Origin: Terriglobia bacterium
Lineage (GTDB): Bacteria; Acidobacteriota; Terriglobia; Versatilivoradales; Versatilivoraceae
Length of the DNA stretch: 64,000 nucleotides
Direction: 5' to 3'
Assembly: GCA_022452285.1 (NCBI GenBank)
Contig: JAKUNG010000010.1
Span: 1 to 64,000 of the forward strand
Of this stretch, positions 8,359 to 18,000 are shown piece after piece; position 1 is the stretch's first letter; each line of letters begins with the position of its first letter. A program made the position numbers and the translations under genes. The notes below the pieces were generated by a model. That model did no database searches, was not told the origin of the DNA, and worked only from the letters and a program-made list of their open reading frames with translations.

Positions 8359-9804
8359 ATGTCGAAGAATAAAAATCCTAAGGAAATCTTAAAAACAGCA
8401 TGCCCAGGGTTTATGGGATCACCATTATCACGTCGTGAGATGTTGAAGCAGGGAGCAAATGGTTTTGGGCTGCTAGCACTTTCTAGTCTAATGGCTGACA
8501 AAGCATATGCAGGTCTTGTTTCTTCTGCAACTCCTCATTTTCCACCAAAAATCAAGAATGTCATTCTTTGTTATATGCCAGGTGGTGTATCTCATATGGA
8601 TACATTTGATCCTAAGCCAAAGCTTGATGAACTTCATGGTAAGCCCTCAGGTCCAATGTGGCAGTCAGGTGACCGTCCTCGAACTTGGTTAAAATGTCCA
8701 TGGACTTTCAAACGATTTGGACAGGCTGGTATTTCAGTTAGTGAGTTGCTCCCGCATATTTCTACCTGTGTTGACGATTTAGCTATTGTTCGTTCAATGG
8801 TTTCTGGTTTCCCCCTTCATCCTCGAGGGAATATCTTATTCCATACTGGAAGAAATGTTGGTGGTCATCCTAGTTTAGGTTCTTGGATCACCTATGCATT
8901 AGGTAGTGAAAATAATAATCTTCCAGGGTATGTACTGCTACATACAGGAGACATTCCTCCAGGTGGGCTGGAGAATTTTTCTAATGGTTTCCTCCCAGCA
9001 ACCCATCAGGCCCTCCCCGTAAAGGCAGATGGAGTTCCAATTGATAACTTAACTCCTGCTGATGATCAGTTGCAACAACAGATGAAGCTAGATCTACTTT
9101 TAAAACAAGATCGTGAATTTTCCTCTGAGCTTGGTGGCAATGATGCTGTTGAATCGGCAATCAGTAATTATGAAATGGCTTACCGTATGCAATCCCTTGT
9201 TCCAGACGTACTTGATCTTGCCAAGGAAAGCGAAGCCACTAAACGTTTATATGGACTTGACACTTCAAATAAGGAAAAACGTCAGTATAGTCTCCAGTGC
9301 TTACGGGCTCGCCGATTGATTGAAGAAGGGGTTCGTTTTGTTGAAATTACCTGTCCAGTATTATTTGGACAGAATAATGGCACCTGGGATCAGCACTCTG
9401 ATTTAACGAGGGGACATGAAGCCAATGCTCAGGTAACTGATCAAGCTGTGGCAGCCTTGATTAAAGATCTAAAATCAAGGGGTATGTTGGACGAAACTCT
9501 TCTTATCTGGGGAACAGAATTTGGACGAACGCCTGATTCATCTAACGGAGATGGCCGAGATCACTTGGAAACAGCTTTTACAATTTTTATGGCTGGTGGG
9601 GGGGTTAAAGGTGGAACTGTTTTTGGTGCAACTGATGAAATAGGAAAAAAATCAGTAGAAAATATAACTACAGTTCATGATCTCCACGCTACCATTCTCC
9701 ACTTGGTAGGTCTTGACCACCAAAAATTGATTTATCGGTTTGGAGGACGGGATGTAAGTTTGACTGACGTCCATGGAAGAGTCGTTCACGAAATTCTTAC
9801 CTGA
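8359..9804 (+). CDS. DUF1501 Tat-exported protein (module 1)
   Basis: This 481-residue member of the DUF1501 family belongs to the alkaline phosphatase/sulfatase superfamily by fold. A Tat signal lies at residues 23-50 (SRREMLKQGANGFG, then a hydrophobic run). Conserved family patterns are GGVSHMDTFDPKP, WDQHSDLTRGHE, WGTEFGRTP, GRDHLETAF and LHLVGLDHQKL, ending in FGGRDVSLTD. Asp and His residues in these motifs are likely metal ligands, but the formylglycine sequence of true sulfatases is not evident. It lies 9 bases after the cytochrome/DUF1549 gene, with the ribosome site GAGG overlapping that gene's stop, so the two are surely co-transcribed. The real substrate is unknown. Confidence 0.92.
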   Translation: MSKNKNPKEILKTACPGFMGSPLSRREMLKQGANGFGLLALSSLMADKAYAGLVSSATPHFPPKIKNVILCYMPGGVSHMDTFDPKPKLDELHGKPSGPMWQSGDRPRTWLKCPWTFKRFGQAGISVSELLPHISTCVDDLAIVRSMVSGFPLHPRGNILFHTGRNVGGHPSLGSWITYALGSENNNLPGYVLLHTGDIPPGGLENFSNGFLPATHQALPVKADGVPIDNLTPADDQLQQQMKLDLLLKQDREFSSELGGNDAVESAISNYEMAYRMQSLVPDVLDLAKESEATKRLYGLDTSNKEKRQYSLQCLRARRLIEEGVRFVEITCPVLFGQNNGTWDQHSDLTRGHEANAQVTDQAVAALIKDLKSRGMLDETLLIWGTEFGRTPDSSNGDGRDHLETAFTIFMAGGGVKGGTVFGATDEIGKKSVENITTVHDLHATILHLVGLDHQKLIYRFGGRDVSLTDVHGRVVHEILT

Positions 9805-10018
9805 GAAAAACGTGACTAGTCAATTTACTTGAATTATCTGCCCAACCTTCATTTGGATAATAATATTTAAAAATATTGACTAGGTTTTTCTCTGAATCTT
9901 AATCCTCTTCTTTAATGGTTTCAACGGGCTGACTGAAGAATATGCCCACTGGTTGGTAATGTTACGACCGATATCCTTTTAGTTATTTTCTGGAATTTCC
10001 CGAATTAAATTACTGATT

Positions 10019-13000
10019 ATGTCAAAGATCAAAAAATGGTTAATGGAATTTAATCTTAACTTTACGATTATCTTAATTTGGTCGGTAATGGTGTTGGTTT
10101 CTGCTAAAACTGGGGAATTACAGAGCAAACCAGTCTCTGATGCCCAGGGTGTTTTCTTTGAAAAGATGATTCGGCCGCTATTTTTTGAAAAATGTGTCAC
10201 TTGTCATGGGTCGAAGCTTCAACAAGGAGAACTACGTCTTGATGCTGCTGAGCATTTTCGCCGGGGTGGAAAGTCTGGACCTGTTGTTGTTCCAGGAGAT
10301 TCGTCTAGTAGTTTATTGATGCAACTTGTTCAAGGAAAGCTTGATCTACAAATGCCTCCGACGGGCCCTCTCAACGATAGGGAGATTAAGGTTTTGGAGA
10401 AATGGATTCAAGACGGTGCCATTTGGCCTGAGAATACCGAAGTCCGAATTCAAAATACTCCAGAAAAATCTGAGATTGTGTTTCAACCTCCAGATCATCC
10501 TGATCTGAAAAAGAACTTACAGGTATGGCTTAAAGCAAAATTCTCCAAATTAAAGGATGGAGAAGCTCTTTCCAGTTGGCCAGATATAAGTGGTCATGAC
10601 AACAATCTGGAGGTTATTAAAAATGGTTTACAGTTTATAAAAATCAGTGGTGTTCACGAGCAACCAGCAATCCGTTTTTTAGAAGGTAATCTAGTTAATT
10701 TTTCCAAAGATCTCCTCAAAATTAGAGAGAATCCGACCTTTACCACTGTTTTTGTTGGTAACTTTCGATTACCAACTGAAGGTAAATCTCAGTATGCAAA
10801 GGGTCTTAAAGGTACTAGTAACCGACCCTTTATTATTTCAATGGCAAAGATGGAGGGTAATCAAGATTTACCTACTAGATTCTATTTAAACGGTCAGAAA
10901 TTTCCTCTGCTTAGTAACAGTAAGAGCTCTATTTCAGATTTAGAGTCTTTCTTAACTGGAGTCTTACTAAATGCCTGGTCAGTTCAGGGTGACTTGTCTG
11001 AGGTAGTGGTCTATGACAAAGCTTTAAGTGAAACAGAACTTCGCTCTATTGAGGGGTATCTAGCTGAAGAATATGACATTCTTATGCCATGGAATGTGGA
11101 TGAGGCTACGGTTGATTTTACTGAGAAAGAGAAGTCTTTTTGGGCTTTTCAACCTGTTATTAAATATAAGACCCCAAATGTTAACGATAAAACATGGTCA
11201 ACTTCCTGGTTAGATGATTTTGTTTTGAAAAAATTAGAGGAGAATGGACTTCAACCTGCCCCTCCTGTAGATAAGCGAACCCTTATTCGACGGCTGTATT
11301 TCAAACTTTTAGGGCTACCTCCAACACCTCAAGAAGTTGAGGATTTTGTGAATGATGGTTCTCACGATGCCTACGAAAGCTTAGTAGAGCGTTTATTAAA
11401 TTCTCCCCATTATGGTGAACGCTGGGCACGACACTGGTTAGATGTGGCTCGCTATGCTGATACTACTGCCCACGATGGTAATTTTGTAATGCGTTATGCC
11501 TATCGTTACCGTGACTACGTTATCCGTTCTTTTAATAGTGATAAGCCCTATGATCAGTTTGTTTTTGAGCAATTGGCTGGGGATTTAATGCCAGGCAAGT
11601 CAAATCTTCAGACCTTTATTGATCGGATTACGGCAACTGGTTTTCTGATACTTGGTCCTAAAGCATTAGCAGAACAAGATAAGGAAAAACTTCTTTTTGA
11701 CATTGTTGACGAGCAATTAGATGTTATAGGTCGGAGTTTTCTAGGATTAACCATTTCTTGCAGCCGTTGCCACGATCATAAATTTGACCCGATACCAACA
11801 GCTGATTACTATTCTTTGGCAGGAATCTTAAAGAGTACTAGTACTATGGACGGTGTTGAGGCTTTTACTTCGAAGTGGCAAGAATGGCCACTGATTCATC
11901 TGTTGCGAAAGCGATTTCCAGAAAAAATTTCTCCACCTGATTATCCACCGGAGCTTAATTTAGCAAGAACTGGAAATGTTACTCAGTCTTCAACTCACTG
12001 TGAATTTTCAGCAGAGAAAGCAATTGATGGAGTTTTTAATAATTACCAACAGACTGAAGAAAATGATTCTGCTCCTTGGTTAGAAATAAAACTAGGGAAA
12101 AGTGGTCCGATTGGATTAATTGTTCTGTGGAATAGAGTTGATACTGATTTTAAGAAACTTTCTAATTTTCAGGTTTCAGTACTGACAAATGATCATCAAT
12201 TAGTTTGGAGCGAGGTATTTTTCCCCGATGGAGAAAAATACCCTACGCCAGCAGAAGGTTTTCGTATTTGTCCTCCTTCTGGTACTAAGGGACAGATTAT
12301 TCGAATAGAACTGTTAGGTTCAAATCAAGCTAAGGAACGGTATCTTCATATTGCTGAGGCTGAAGTTTTTTCTGTAGGAGATTGTTCTAAACCCCCGGAA
12401 GACCCTTTGATGGTAATGGCTGTCAAGGAGGGGAGCCAAATTCCAATGAGAATCATGGTGCGAGGTAATCACGAAAACCCTGGAAAACTTGTACCGCGTC
12501 GGTTTCTTCAAATTTTGTCGCATAAGGAAAACCCAGTCATAAGTGGCGAACAAAGTGGACGATTAGAACTGGCTAAAGCGATTGCTAATTCTAATAATCC
12601 ACTAACCGCCCGGGTCATGGTTAATCGGATTTGGCAATGGCATTTTGGAACGGGGTTAGTAGCTACAAGTGATAACTTTGGCAAACTAGGAGAAAAGCCA
12701 TCTCATCCTAAGTTACTTGATCGATTGGCTTCTTATTTTGTTAGTTCCGGATGGTCCATAAAGCAGATGCACCGATTGTTACTTATGTCCAGCACCTACA
12801 AGATGCAAAGCAGTATAAGAAATCCGCAGGCTGAAGTAGCAGATGCTAACAATCGTCTTCTCTGGAAATTTCCGCGTCATCGATTAGAAGTAGAAGCTCT
12901 CCGTGATGCCATGCTTGCAATTAGTGGTAGTCTCGATAGAACTATGCAGGGATCGATATTTGACTATGAAGAAAAAACGGATGCTGTTGACCATTTTCTC

Positions 13001-13465
13001 GGTTTATTTTCTGCTGCGAACGCAGGCTATGAGTTTGAAGCATATCAAAGTGTTAGACGAAGTATCTACCTTCCTGTTGTGAGAAATCAACTTTTCCCAT
13101 TATTCAAAATATTTGATTTTGCCGATTCAAATGCTGTGACATCAAAGAGAAACGATTCTACGGTAGCCACTCAAGCTCTTTACATGATGAATAGCCTTTT
13201 TGTAAAAAAGCAAGCTAGCCGATTTGCTGAACGGTTGCTCAATTTAAAAGTAGAAAATGAAAACGCCCGAATTAATTTAGCTCACCTTAATACTTTGGGT
13301 CGATTGCCATCAGTTATAGAGAAAAATCAAGCTCTTACATACCTCAAAAGGTATAATCAAAATGAAAATAATTTGAGTTACAAAGAACAAAATTTTTCTC
13401 TTGATGCATGGTCCAGCTATTGCCAACTACTTTTTGGTTTGAATGAATTCCTATACATTGATTAA
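10019..13465 (+). CDS. PSCyt1-LamG-DUF1549-discoidin-DUF1553 heme protein (module 2)
   Basis: This 1148-residue protein is the richest of the four module proteins. In order: signal or membrane segment (about 12-30), cytochrome domain with CVTCH (C59, C62, H63), a LamG/concanavalin-like domain (about 160-355), DUF1549 (about 390-600) with CSRCHDHKFDP (C581, C584, H585), a discoidin/F5-F8 type C-like domain (about 648-785; ARTGNVTQSS, AIDGVFNN, WLEIKLG), and DUF1553 (about 845-1140) ending NEFLYID. The two carbohydrate- or ligand-binding inserts suggest binding to a polymer or cell surface (inference). No good ribosome site precedes ATG 10019, so the exact start is uncertain. A DUF1501 gene follows after 53 bases. 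Confidence 0.88.
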   Translation: MSKIKKWLMEFNLNFTIILIWSVMVLVSAKTGELQSKPVSDAQGVFFEKMIRPLFFEKCVTCHGSKLQQGELRLDAAEHFRRGGKSGPVVVPGDSSSSLLMQLVQGKLDLQMPPTGPLNDREIKVLEKWIQDGAIWPENTEVRIQNTPEKSEIVFQPPDHPDLKKNLQVWLKAKFSKLKDGEALSSWPDISGHDNNLEVIKNGLQFIKISGVHEQPAIRFLEGNLVNFSKDLLKIRENPTFTTVFVGNFRLPTEGKSQYAKGLKGTSNRPFIISMAKMEGNQDLPTRFYLNGQKFPLLSNSKSSISDLESFLTGVLLNAWSVQGDLSEVVVYDKALSETELRSIEGYLAEEYDILMPWNVDEATVDFTEKEKSFWAFQPVIKYKTPNVNDKTWSTSWLDDFVLKKLEENGLQPAPPVDKRTLIRRLYFKLLGLPPTPQEVEDFVNDGSHDAYESLVERLLNSPHYGERWARHWLDVARYADTTAHDGNFVMRYAYRYRDYVIRSFNSDKPYDQFVFEQLAGDLMPGKSNLQTFIDRITATGFLILGPKALAEQDKEKLLFDIVDEQLDVIGRSFLGLTISCSRCHDHKFDPIPTADYYSLAGILKSTSTMDGVEAFTSKWQEWPLIHLLRKRFPEKISPPDYPPELNLARTGNVTQSSTHCEFSAEKAIDGVFNNYQQTEENDSAPWLEIKLGKSGPIGLIVLWNRVDTDFKKLSNFQVSVLTNDHQLVWSEVFFPDGEKYPTPAEGFRICPPSGTKGQIIRIELLGSNQAKERYLHIAEAEVFSVGDCSKPPEDPLMVMAVKEGSQIPMRIMVRGNHENPGKLVPRRFLQILSHKENPVISGEQSGRLELAKAIANSNNPLTARVMVNRIWQWHFGTGLVATSDNFGKLGEKPSHPKLLDRLASYFVSSGWSIKQMHRLLLMSSTYKMQSSIRNPQAEVADANNRLLWKFPRHRLEVEALRDAMLAISGSLDRTMQGSIFDYEEKTDAVDHFLGLFSAANAGYEFEAYQSVRRSIYLPVVRNQLFPLFKIFDFADSNAVTSKRNDSTVATQALYMMNSLFVKKQASRFAERLLNLKVENENARINLAHLNTLGRLPSVIEKNQALTYLKRYNQNENNLSYKEQNFSLDAWSSYCQLLFGLNEFLYID

Positions 13466-13518
13466 ATATGAATTATTGGTTTATTATTGAATTAATATCT
13501 CTCTAACAAAGGTTAGCA

Positions 13519-14943
13519 ATGAATTCATTTTACTCTAGATCTCGTCGTGATCTCCTGAAGCAATTTGGCTGTGGATTTGGATACCTGGCGTTTGCAGGAC
13601 TTTCAGGATTAGAGGCCCTTTCAGCTAAATCTTCAGTGAGTCCGGGGTTACTTGAGCCTAAGCTTCCTCATTTCAATCCAAGAGCTAAACGAGTTATATT
13701 TCTATTCCTTCATGGTGGTGTTTCGCACATTGATTCATTCGATCCTAAGCCAAAGCTAACAGAAATGAATGGACAACCCTTGCCTTTTGCGAAACCAAAA
13801 TTCACTTTTGCCAAGACAGGTAACTTGTTGAAATCTCCTTGGGAATTCAAACAATACGGGGAGTGTGGTCAACCAGTAAGCGAGTTGTTTCCTAACATCG
13901 CAACCTGTGTGGATGACATTTGTATGATTCATTCAATGGTTAGTGACTTTGTTTCACACGGAGGAGCGGCTTTGCAGCTGCATACGGGAGATGGGATTTT
14001 AATTCGTCCGAGTATGGGTTCCTGGCTCCTTTATGGATTGGGAACAGAGAATGAAAATCTTCCTGGATTTATCAATATTTCACCTCCCTTTGTACATGGT
14101 GGAGGTCAAAACTATGGATCTGCCTTCTTACCAGCAGTTTATCAAGGAACTAGTATTGGTGATGGTGGTACCCAGTTTGTTCAAGGAGAAATTCCAAATC
14201 TAACAGCTAGTGAAAAGGATATAGTTCAACAGAGGCGACAGCTTGATTTAATGAAAAAATGGAACAAAGACCATCTCCAGACTAGGACCTATGATGCAAG
14301 ACTTGAAGCACGAATTGAAGCTTTTGAATTGGCATTTAGGATGCAACAACACGCCCCTGAAGCTCTAGATTTTTCTAAGGAATCTAAGAGTGTACTTGAT
14401 CTTTATGGTATTGGTGTTGAACCAACAGACGAGTACGGTCGACAGTGTTTGCTGGCTCGTCGGTTAGCGCAAAGAGGGGTTCGATTTATCCAGGTTTCAC
14501 ATAGTTATCCTAGGAACTATTGGGATCAACACTCCAAGCTCAGAGAAGGACATGAAAAAAATTCAAAGAAGGTTGATAAACCAATTGCAGGTCTGCTAAA
14601 GGACCTAAAAAATCTTGGAATGTTAGAAGACACTTTGTTGGTTTTTGGGACAGAATTTGGCAGGTCACCGGCTGTTCAGGGTAAAGATGGTCGTGATCAT
14701 AATCCAACTGGTTTTACTATTTGGATGGCTGGAGGGGGTATTAAACCAGGTATTCGGTATGGAGCTACAGATGAATTTGGATGGTATGCTGTTGAAAATA
14801 AAATGACACTTAACGATTTCCATGCCACTGTGCTTCATCTCATGGGTTTAGACCATACAAAACTAACCTACCGTCATGCTGGTCGTGATTTCAGATTAAC
14901 TGATGTTGCTGGAAGAGTTCCTCAGGAAATTCTCATCCAGTAA
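13519..14943 (+). CDS. DUF1501 Tat-exported protein (module 2)
   Basis: This 474-residue DUF1501 protein has an RR signal at residues 9-10 (SRRDLLKQFGCGFG), a hydrophobic run, and then the family motifs HGGVSHIDSFDPKP, YWDQHSKLREGHE, FGTEFGRSP, GRDHNPTGF and HLMGLDHTKL, ending HAGRDFRLTDVAGR. An AAAGG ribosome site lies about 8 bases before ATG. It is probably co-transcribed with the preceding heme protein. The motifs closely match those of the other three DUF1501 proteins in this window while the rest differs clearly, so these look like old or separately acquired paralogues, not recent tandem copies. The reaction is unknown. Confidence 0.92.
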   Translation: MNSFYSRSRRDLLKQFGCGFGYLAFAGLSGLEALSAKSSVSPGLLEPKLPHFNPRAKRVIFLFLHGGVSHIDSFDPKPKLTEMNGQPLPFAKPKFTFAKTGNLLKSPWEFKQYGECGQPVSELFPNIATCVDDICMIHSMVSDFVSHGGAALQLHTGDGILIRPSMGSWLLYGLGTENENLPGFINISPPFVHGGGQNYGSAFLPAVYQGTSIGDGGTQFVQGEIPNLTASEKDIVQQRRQLDLMKKWNKDHLQTRTYDARLEARIEAFELAFRMQQHAPEALDFSKESKSVLDLYGIGVEPTDEYGRQCLLARRLAQRGVRFIQVSHSYPRNYWDQHSKLREGHEKNSKKVDKPIAGLLKDLKNLGMLEDTLLVFGTEFGRSPAVQGKDGRDHNPTGFTIWMAGGGIKPGIRYGATDEFGWYAVENKMTLNDFHATVLHLMGLDHTKLTYRHAGRDFRLTDVAGRVPQEILIQ

Positions 14944-15059
14944 GTAAAGTGTATTAACCTGTAGATAGGAAAGAAAAGTCATTGTTCTGATTGACATGGC
15001 ATAATTATCACTAATGAATTGTAATATTACATCAGAATGACTTGGTCTGAGGATTTAAT

Positions 15060-18000
15060 ATGGGTTGGAGAAATAAAAACGTATTACCTATGATAGCGGC
15101 CTTCTTATTAGGTTCTTTTTTGACTCTTAGTGCAGACAATGAGGAGCAGACAAAAGAAGTAGATGAGAAAGGCAAGTTTGATTCAACCTCTGAATTTACA
15201 CTCAGTGTACCTGTTGAAGCTGTTATTGTTAATACCGTTGTCACTGATAGAACTGGTAATCATATTTCCAACCTCTCGGTTGATGATTTTGAAATCTATG
15301 AGAATGACAAAAAACAAACGATCCAGTCTTTTACACCTGTGTCTTACCGAGGTCCCGATATCTCAGTGCATTTGGAAAGTCTGCTAGTTAATGAAGAAGA
15401 TAAAGCAGCCAAAATAGCTGTTTCTAAGCCGCGACTACTAAGTTTAGTAATTGATGATCTTACATTTCCTAGTCCTGATAGTTTGATGCGGACAATTAAT
15501 GTGATACGTGACTTTGTCAAGCAGGGTATTCAGTCAGAGGATTATATTTCAATTTTGACGGCCTCTAGGGGCTATCAAATCCCTTTTACACAAGACCGAG
15601 ACCTGCTGTTAAAGGAACTTAATCAACTTGGTAAAAAGTTGGATTTAACTCAACCTCATCGCCCAATGACCTGTGTCCGTTTAACCGATTCTCAAGCGGA
15701 AGGAATTGAGTTGCTTGGCACAAGCATGGGGCGTGACGATGGTCTTACTATTCAGGCAGCTGACGGCTGTGGAGTCGATAATGCTGAGATGTTTGTAGAA
15801 AATCTGGCTAAGCAACAGATCTCAGAGGTTCGCAGTCGGTCTAGATTACTTCTAGGTACTTTGCGCCAATATATTCGTTCTCTAAAACCACTTGAGGCTC
15901 AAAAGTCTTTAGTACTGTTCTCGAATGGATTATTACATCGGTCTCTTCGTTATGAACTAGAACGTGTTGTCGATATGGCCTTACAAGTTGGGGTGATTTT
16001 CAATAGCATCAGCATTCGTGGCCTTGAAGCTAATCAAGTTTTTGGAGTCAATGAGACGGCTTTTGCTGCAGGTGAACTGCTAGCTCGCCAGTCTATTTTA
16101 AACAGAGAGGATAGTAGACAGAAGGAAGCCTCTTTAGCTTATTTGACGAGGTCTACTGGAGGTGTTTTCTATAGAAACAGTAATGATTTGTTGGCTGGAT
16201 TGCAAAAAATTGTCCGTCAGCAGTTTTCATTTTATGTGTTGAGTTATGCAAGGCCTCCAAAGAAATCCGATGGTCGTTTTCATAAAATCAAGGTTAAAGT
16301 TTCCCGACCAGGAGTTAGAGTTACCCACCGTAGAGGTTATTTTTCTCCAAAGGAGACAATTTCTAAAGAAGAACAAAAAAAGAGAGACATGGTAGAAGCT
16401 ATAAAGGCACCTGGAGAACTTAAGGAGATTCCACTTCAACTTTCCTATCATAGTGTTCTTAAAGGGGAGAACACTTATCAGCTTGATGTTGCAACTAAAA
16501 TTAATCTGGAAGGGGTACCCTTTTCTATAGAAGATGGAAAACGTGTCAATCAGATCAGACTAGTTGTAGTGGTTTTCGATGAAAAAGATAACAAGTACGT
16601 TGGGGGAGACCAAAAGGAGTGGGACTTCAAGTTGAGTGATCTCAGCTATACCTCCTTGCTTAAGAAAAAACTTGCTTCTAAGATTTCTCTCCAAGTTCCA
16701 GCTGGACGTTATCTAGTAAAAATTGTAGCTAGAGAGAGTATCAATTCTAGTATGGGCTCTTTGCGACGGAATGTAGAGCTAGGTACAATTGGCAATGAAG
16801 CACCTCGAAGCCAACAGGAAAAGGCTTTGCTGAATGCTGTACAATCATTGGATCCACTCAATCAGTTGCCAGTAACCTTTAAAACAAGCACCTTTTATGA
16901 GACCCCTGAGCAGGCATTAGTTTTAGTAGCTGCGAAAATTGGCAATGACGGTAAACATAAAAAAGATATTCAATGGTTGCCTCAAAAGGGTGTTAGTGTT
17001 CGAGGAGTAGCTTTGTCTAGTAATGACAAGATTATTTCTCTATTTGGAGAAAGTATGAGGGATCCTAGAGGTGAAGAAGAATTTACTTATAGGTCTTACC
17101 TAAAACTCCCTCCTGGGGAATATAAAATAAAACTGGCAGCATCTGATAGGAATGGCCGGCTTGGTATGACTAGGCAGAACTTATTGATCCCGATGCTCTC
17201 CCCGGAGGATATTAGTAGTAGCAGTATAGTTGTTAGTCAATCAATAGAGCCATTTCCTAGTCAAATTGCTAGTCTTCAGACCCCTGAAGCAAGTTGGTTG
17301 GCTCACCGAGGGTTTCAAGTTTTGTCTGCTCCTCACAATAAAGTGAATAATCAGAAACCTCTTGTGATTTTTTATAAACTTTATAACCTTTGGAAATCAA
17401 ATCAGGAAAAACTGACTGCTAAAGCTCAAATGATCAATAAAGAAGGTAAAAATTTTGACTTCCCAACAATTTTTCTGGATCAAAACCACTTGAAAAAACA
17501 AGATCAAGGTCAAGTTGCTGTGGGATTTAAACTTATTATCAAGCATCTGGCCTCCGGACCCTATCAATTGAAGATAACAACAGAAGATTTAACCACGAGT
17601 CAGTCGATTACAACTCAGACCCCAGTGTTTATTGAAGCAAGAGACTCTCTTTCAGGGAGGGAATTGGCTGAGATGACTTTAGAATCAAAGATTGAATCCA
17701 AGTCGCCAGAGGAACCTTCAGTCCGTCAAGTTGTTCAATTGGACCGAACAAAAATTAAAGGGATGCTAGAGATTCCCACCAGCTCTGCAGTCAAGAATTC
17801 CCCTTTGAAATTTCAATTTAGAAATCAGTTATTAAAGTGTGCCAGCATTCAAGGACAAGTAGGCTATAACAGGGGAATTCAGGATGAATGTAGTGATTTG
17901 AGAGAAAGTGACTTAAAGAACGTAAACCTGAAAGGCAGGAATCTTTTTGGGGCAAATCTCAGGAAAGCGGATTTATCTAAGGCTGATCTCCGAGGAGCCA

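Noticed and set aside
8359-9804. DUF1501 proteins as true sulfatases
   Set aside because: They share the fold superfamily, but the CxPxR formylglycine motif is not visible in any of the four.
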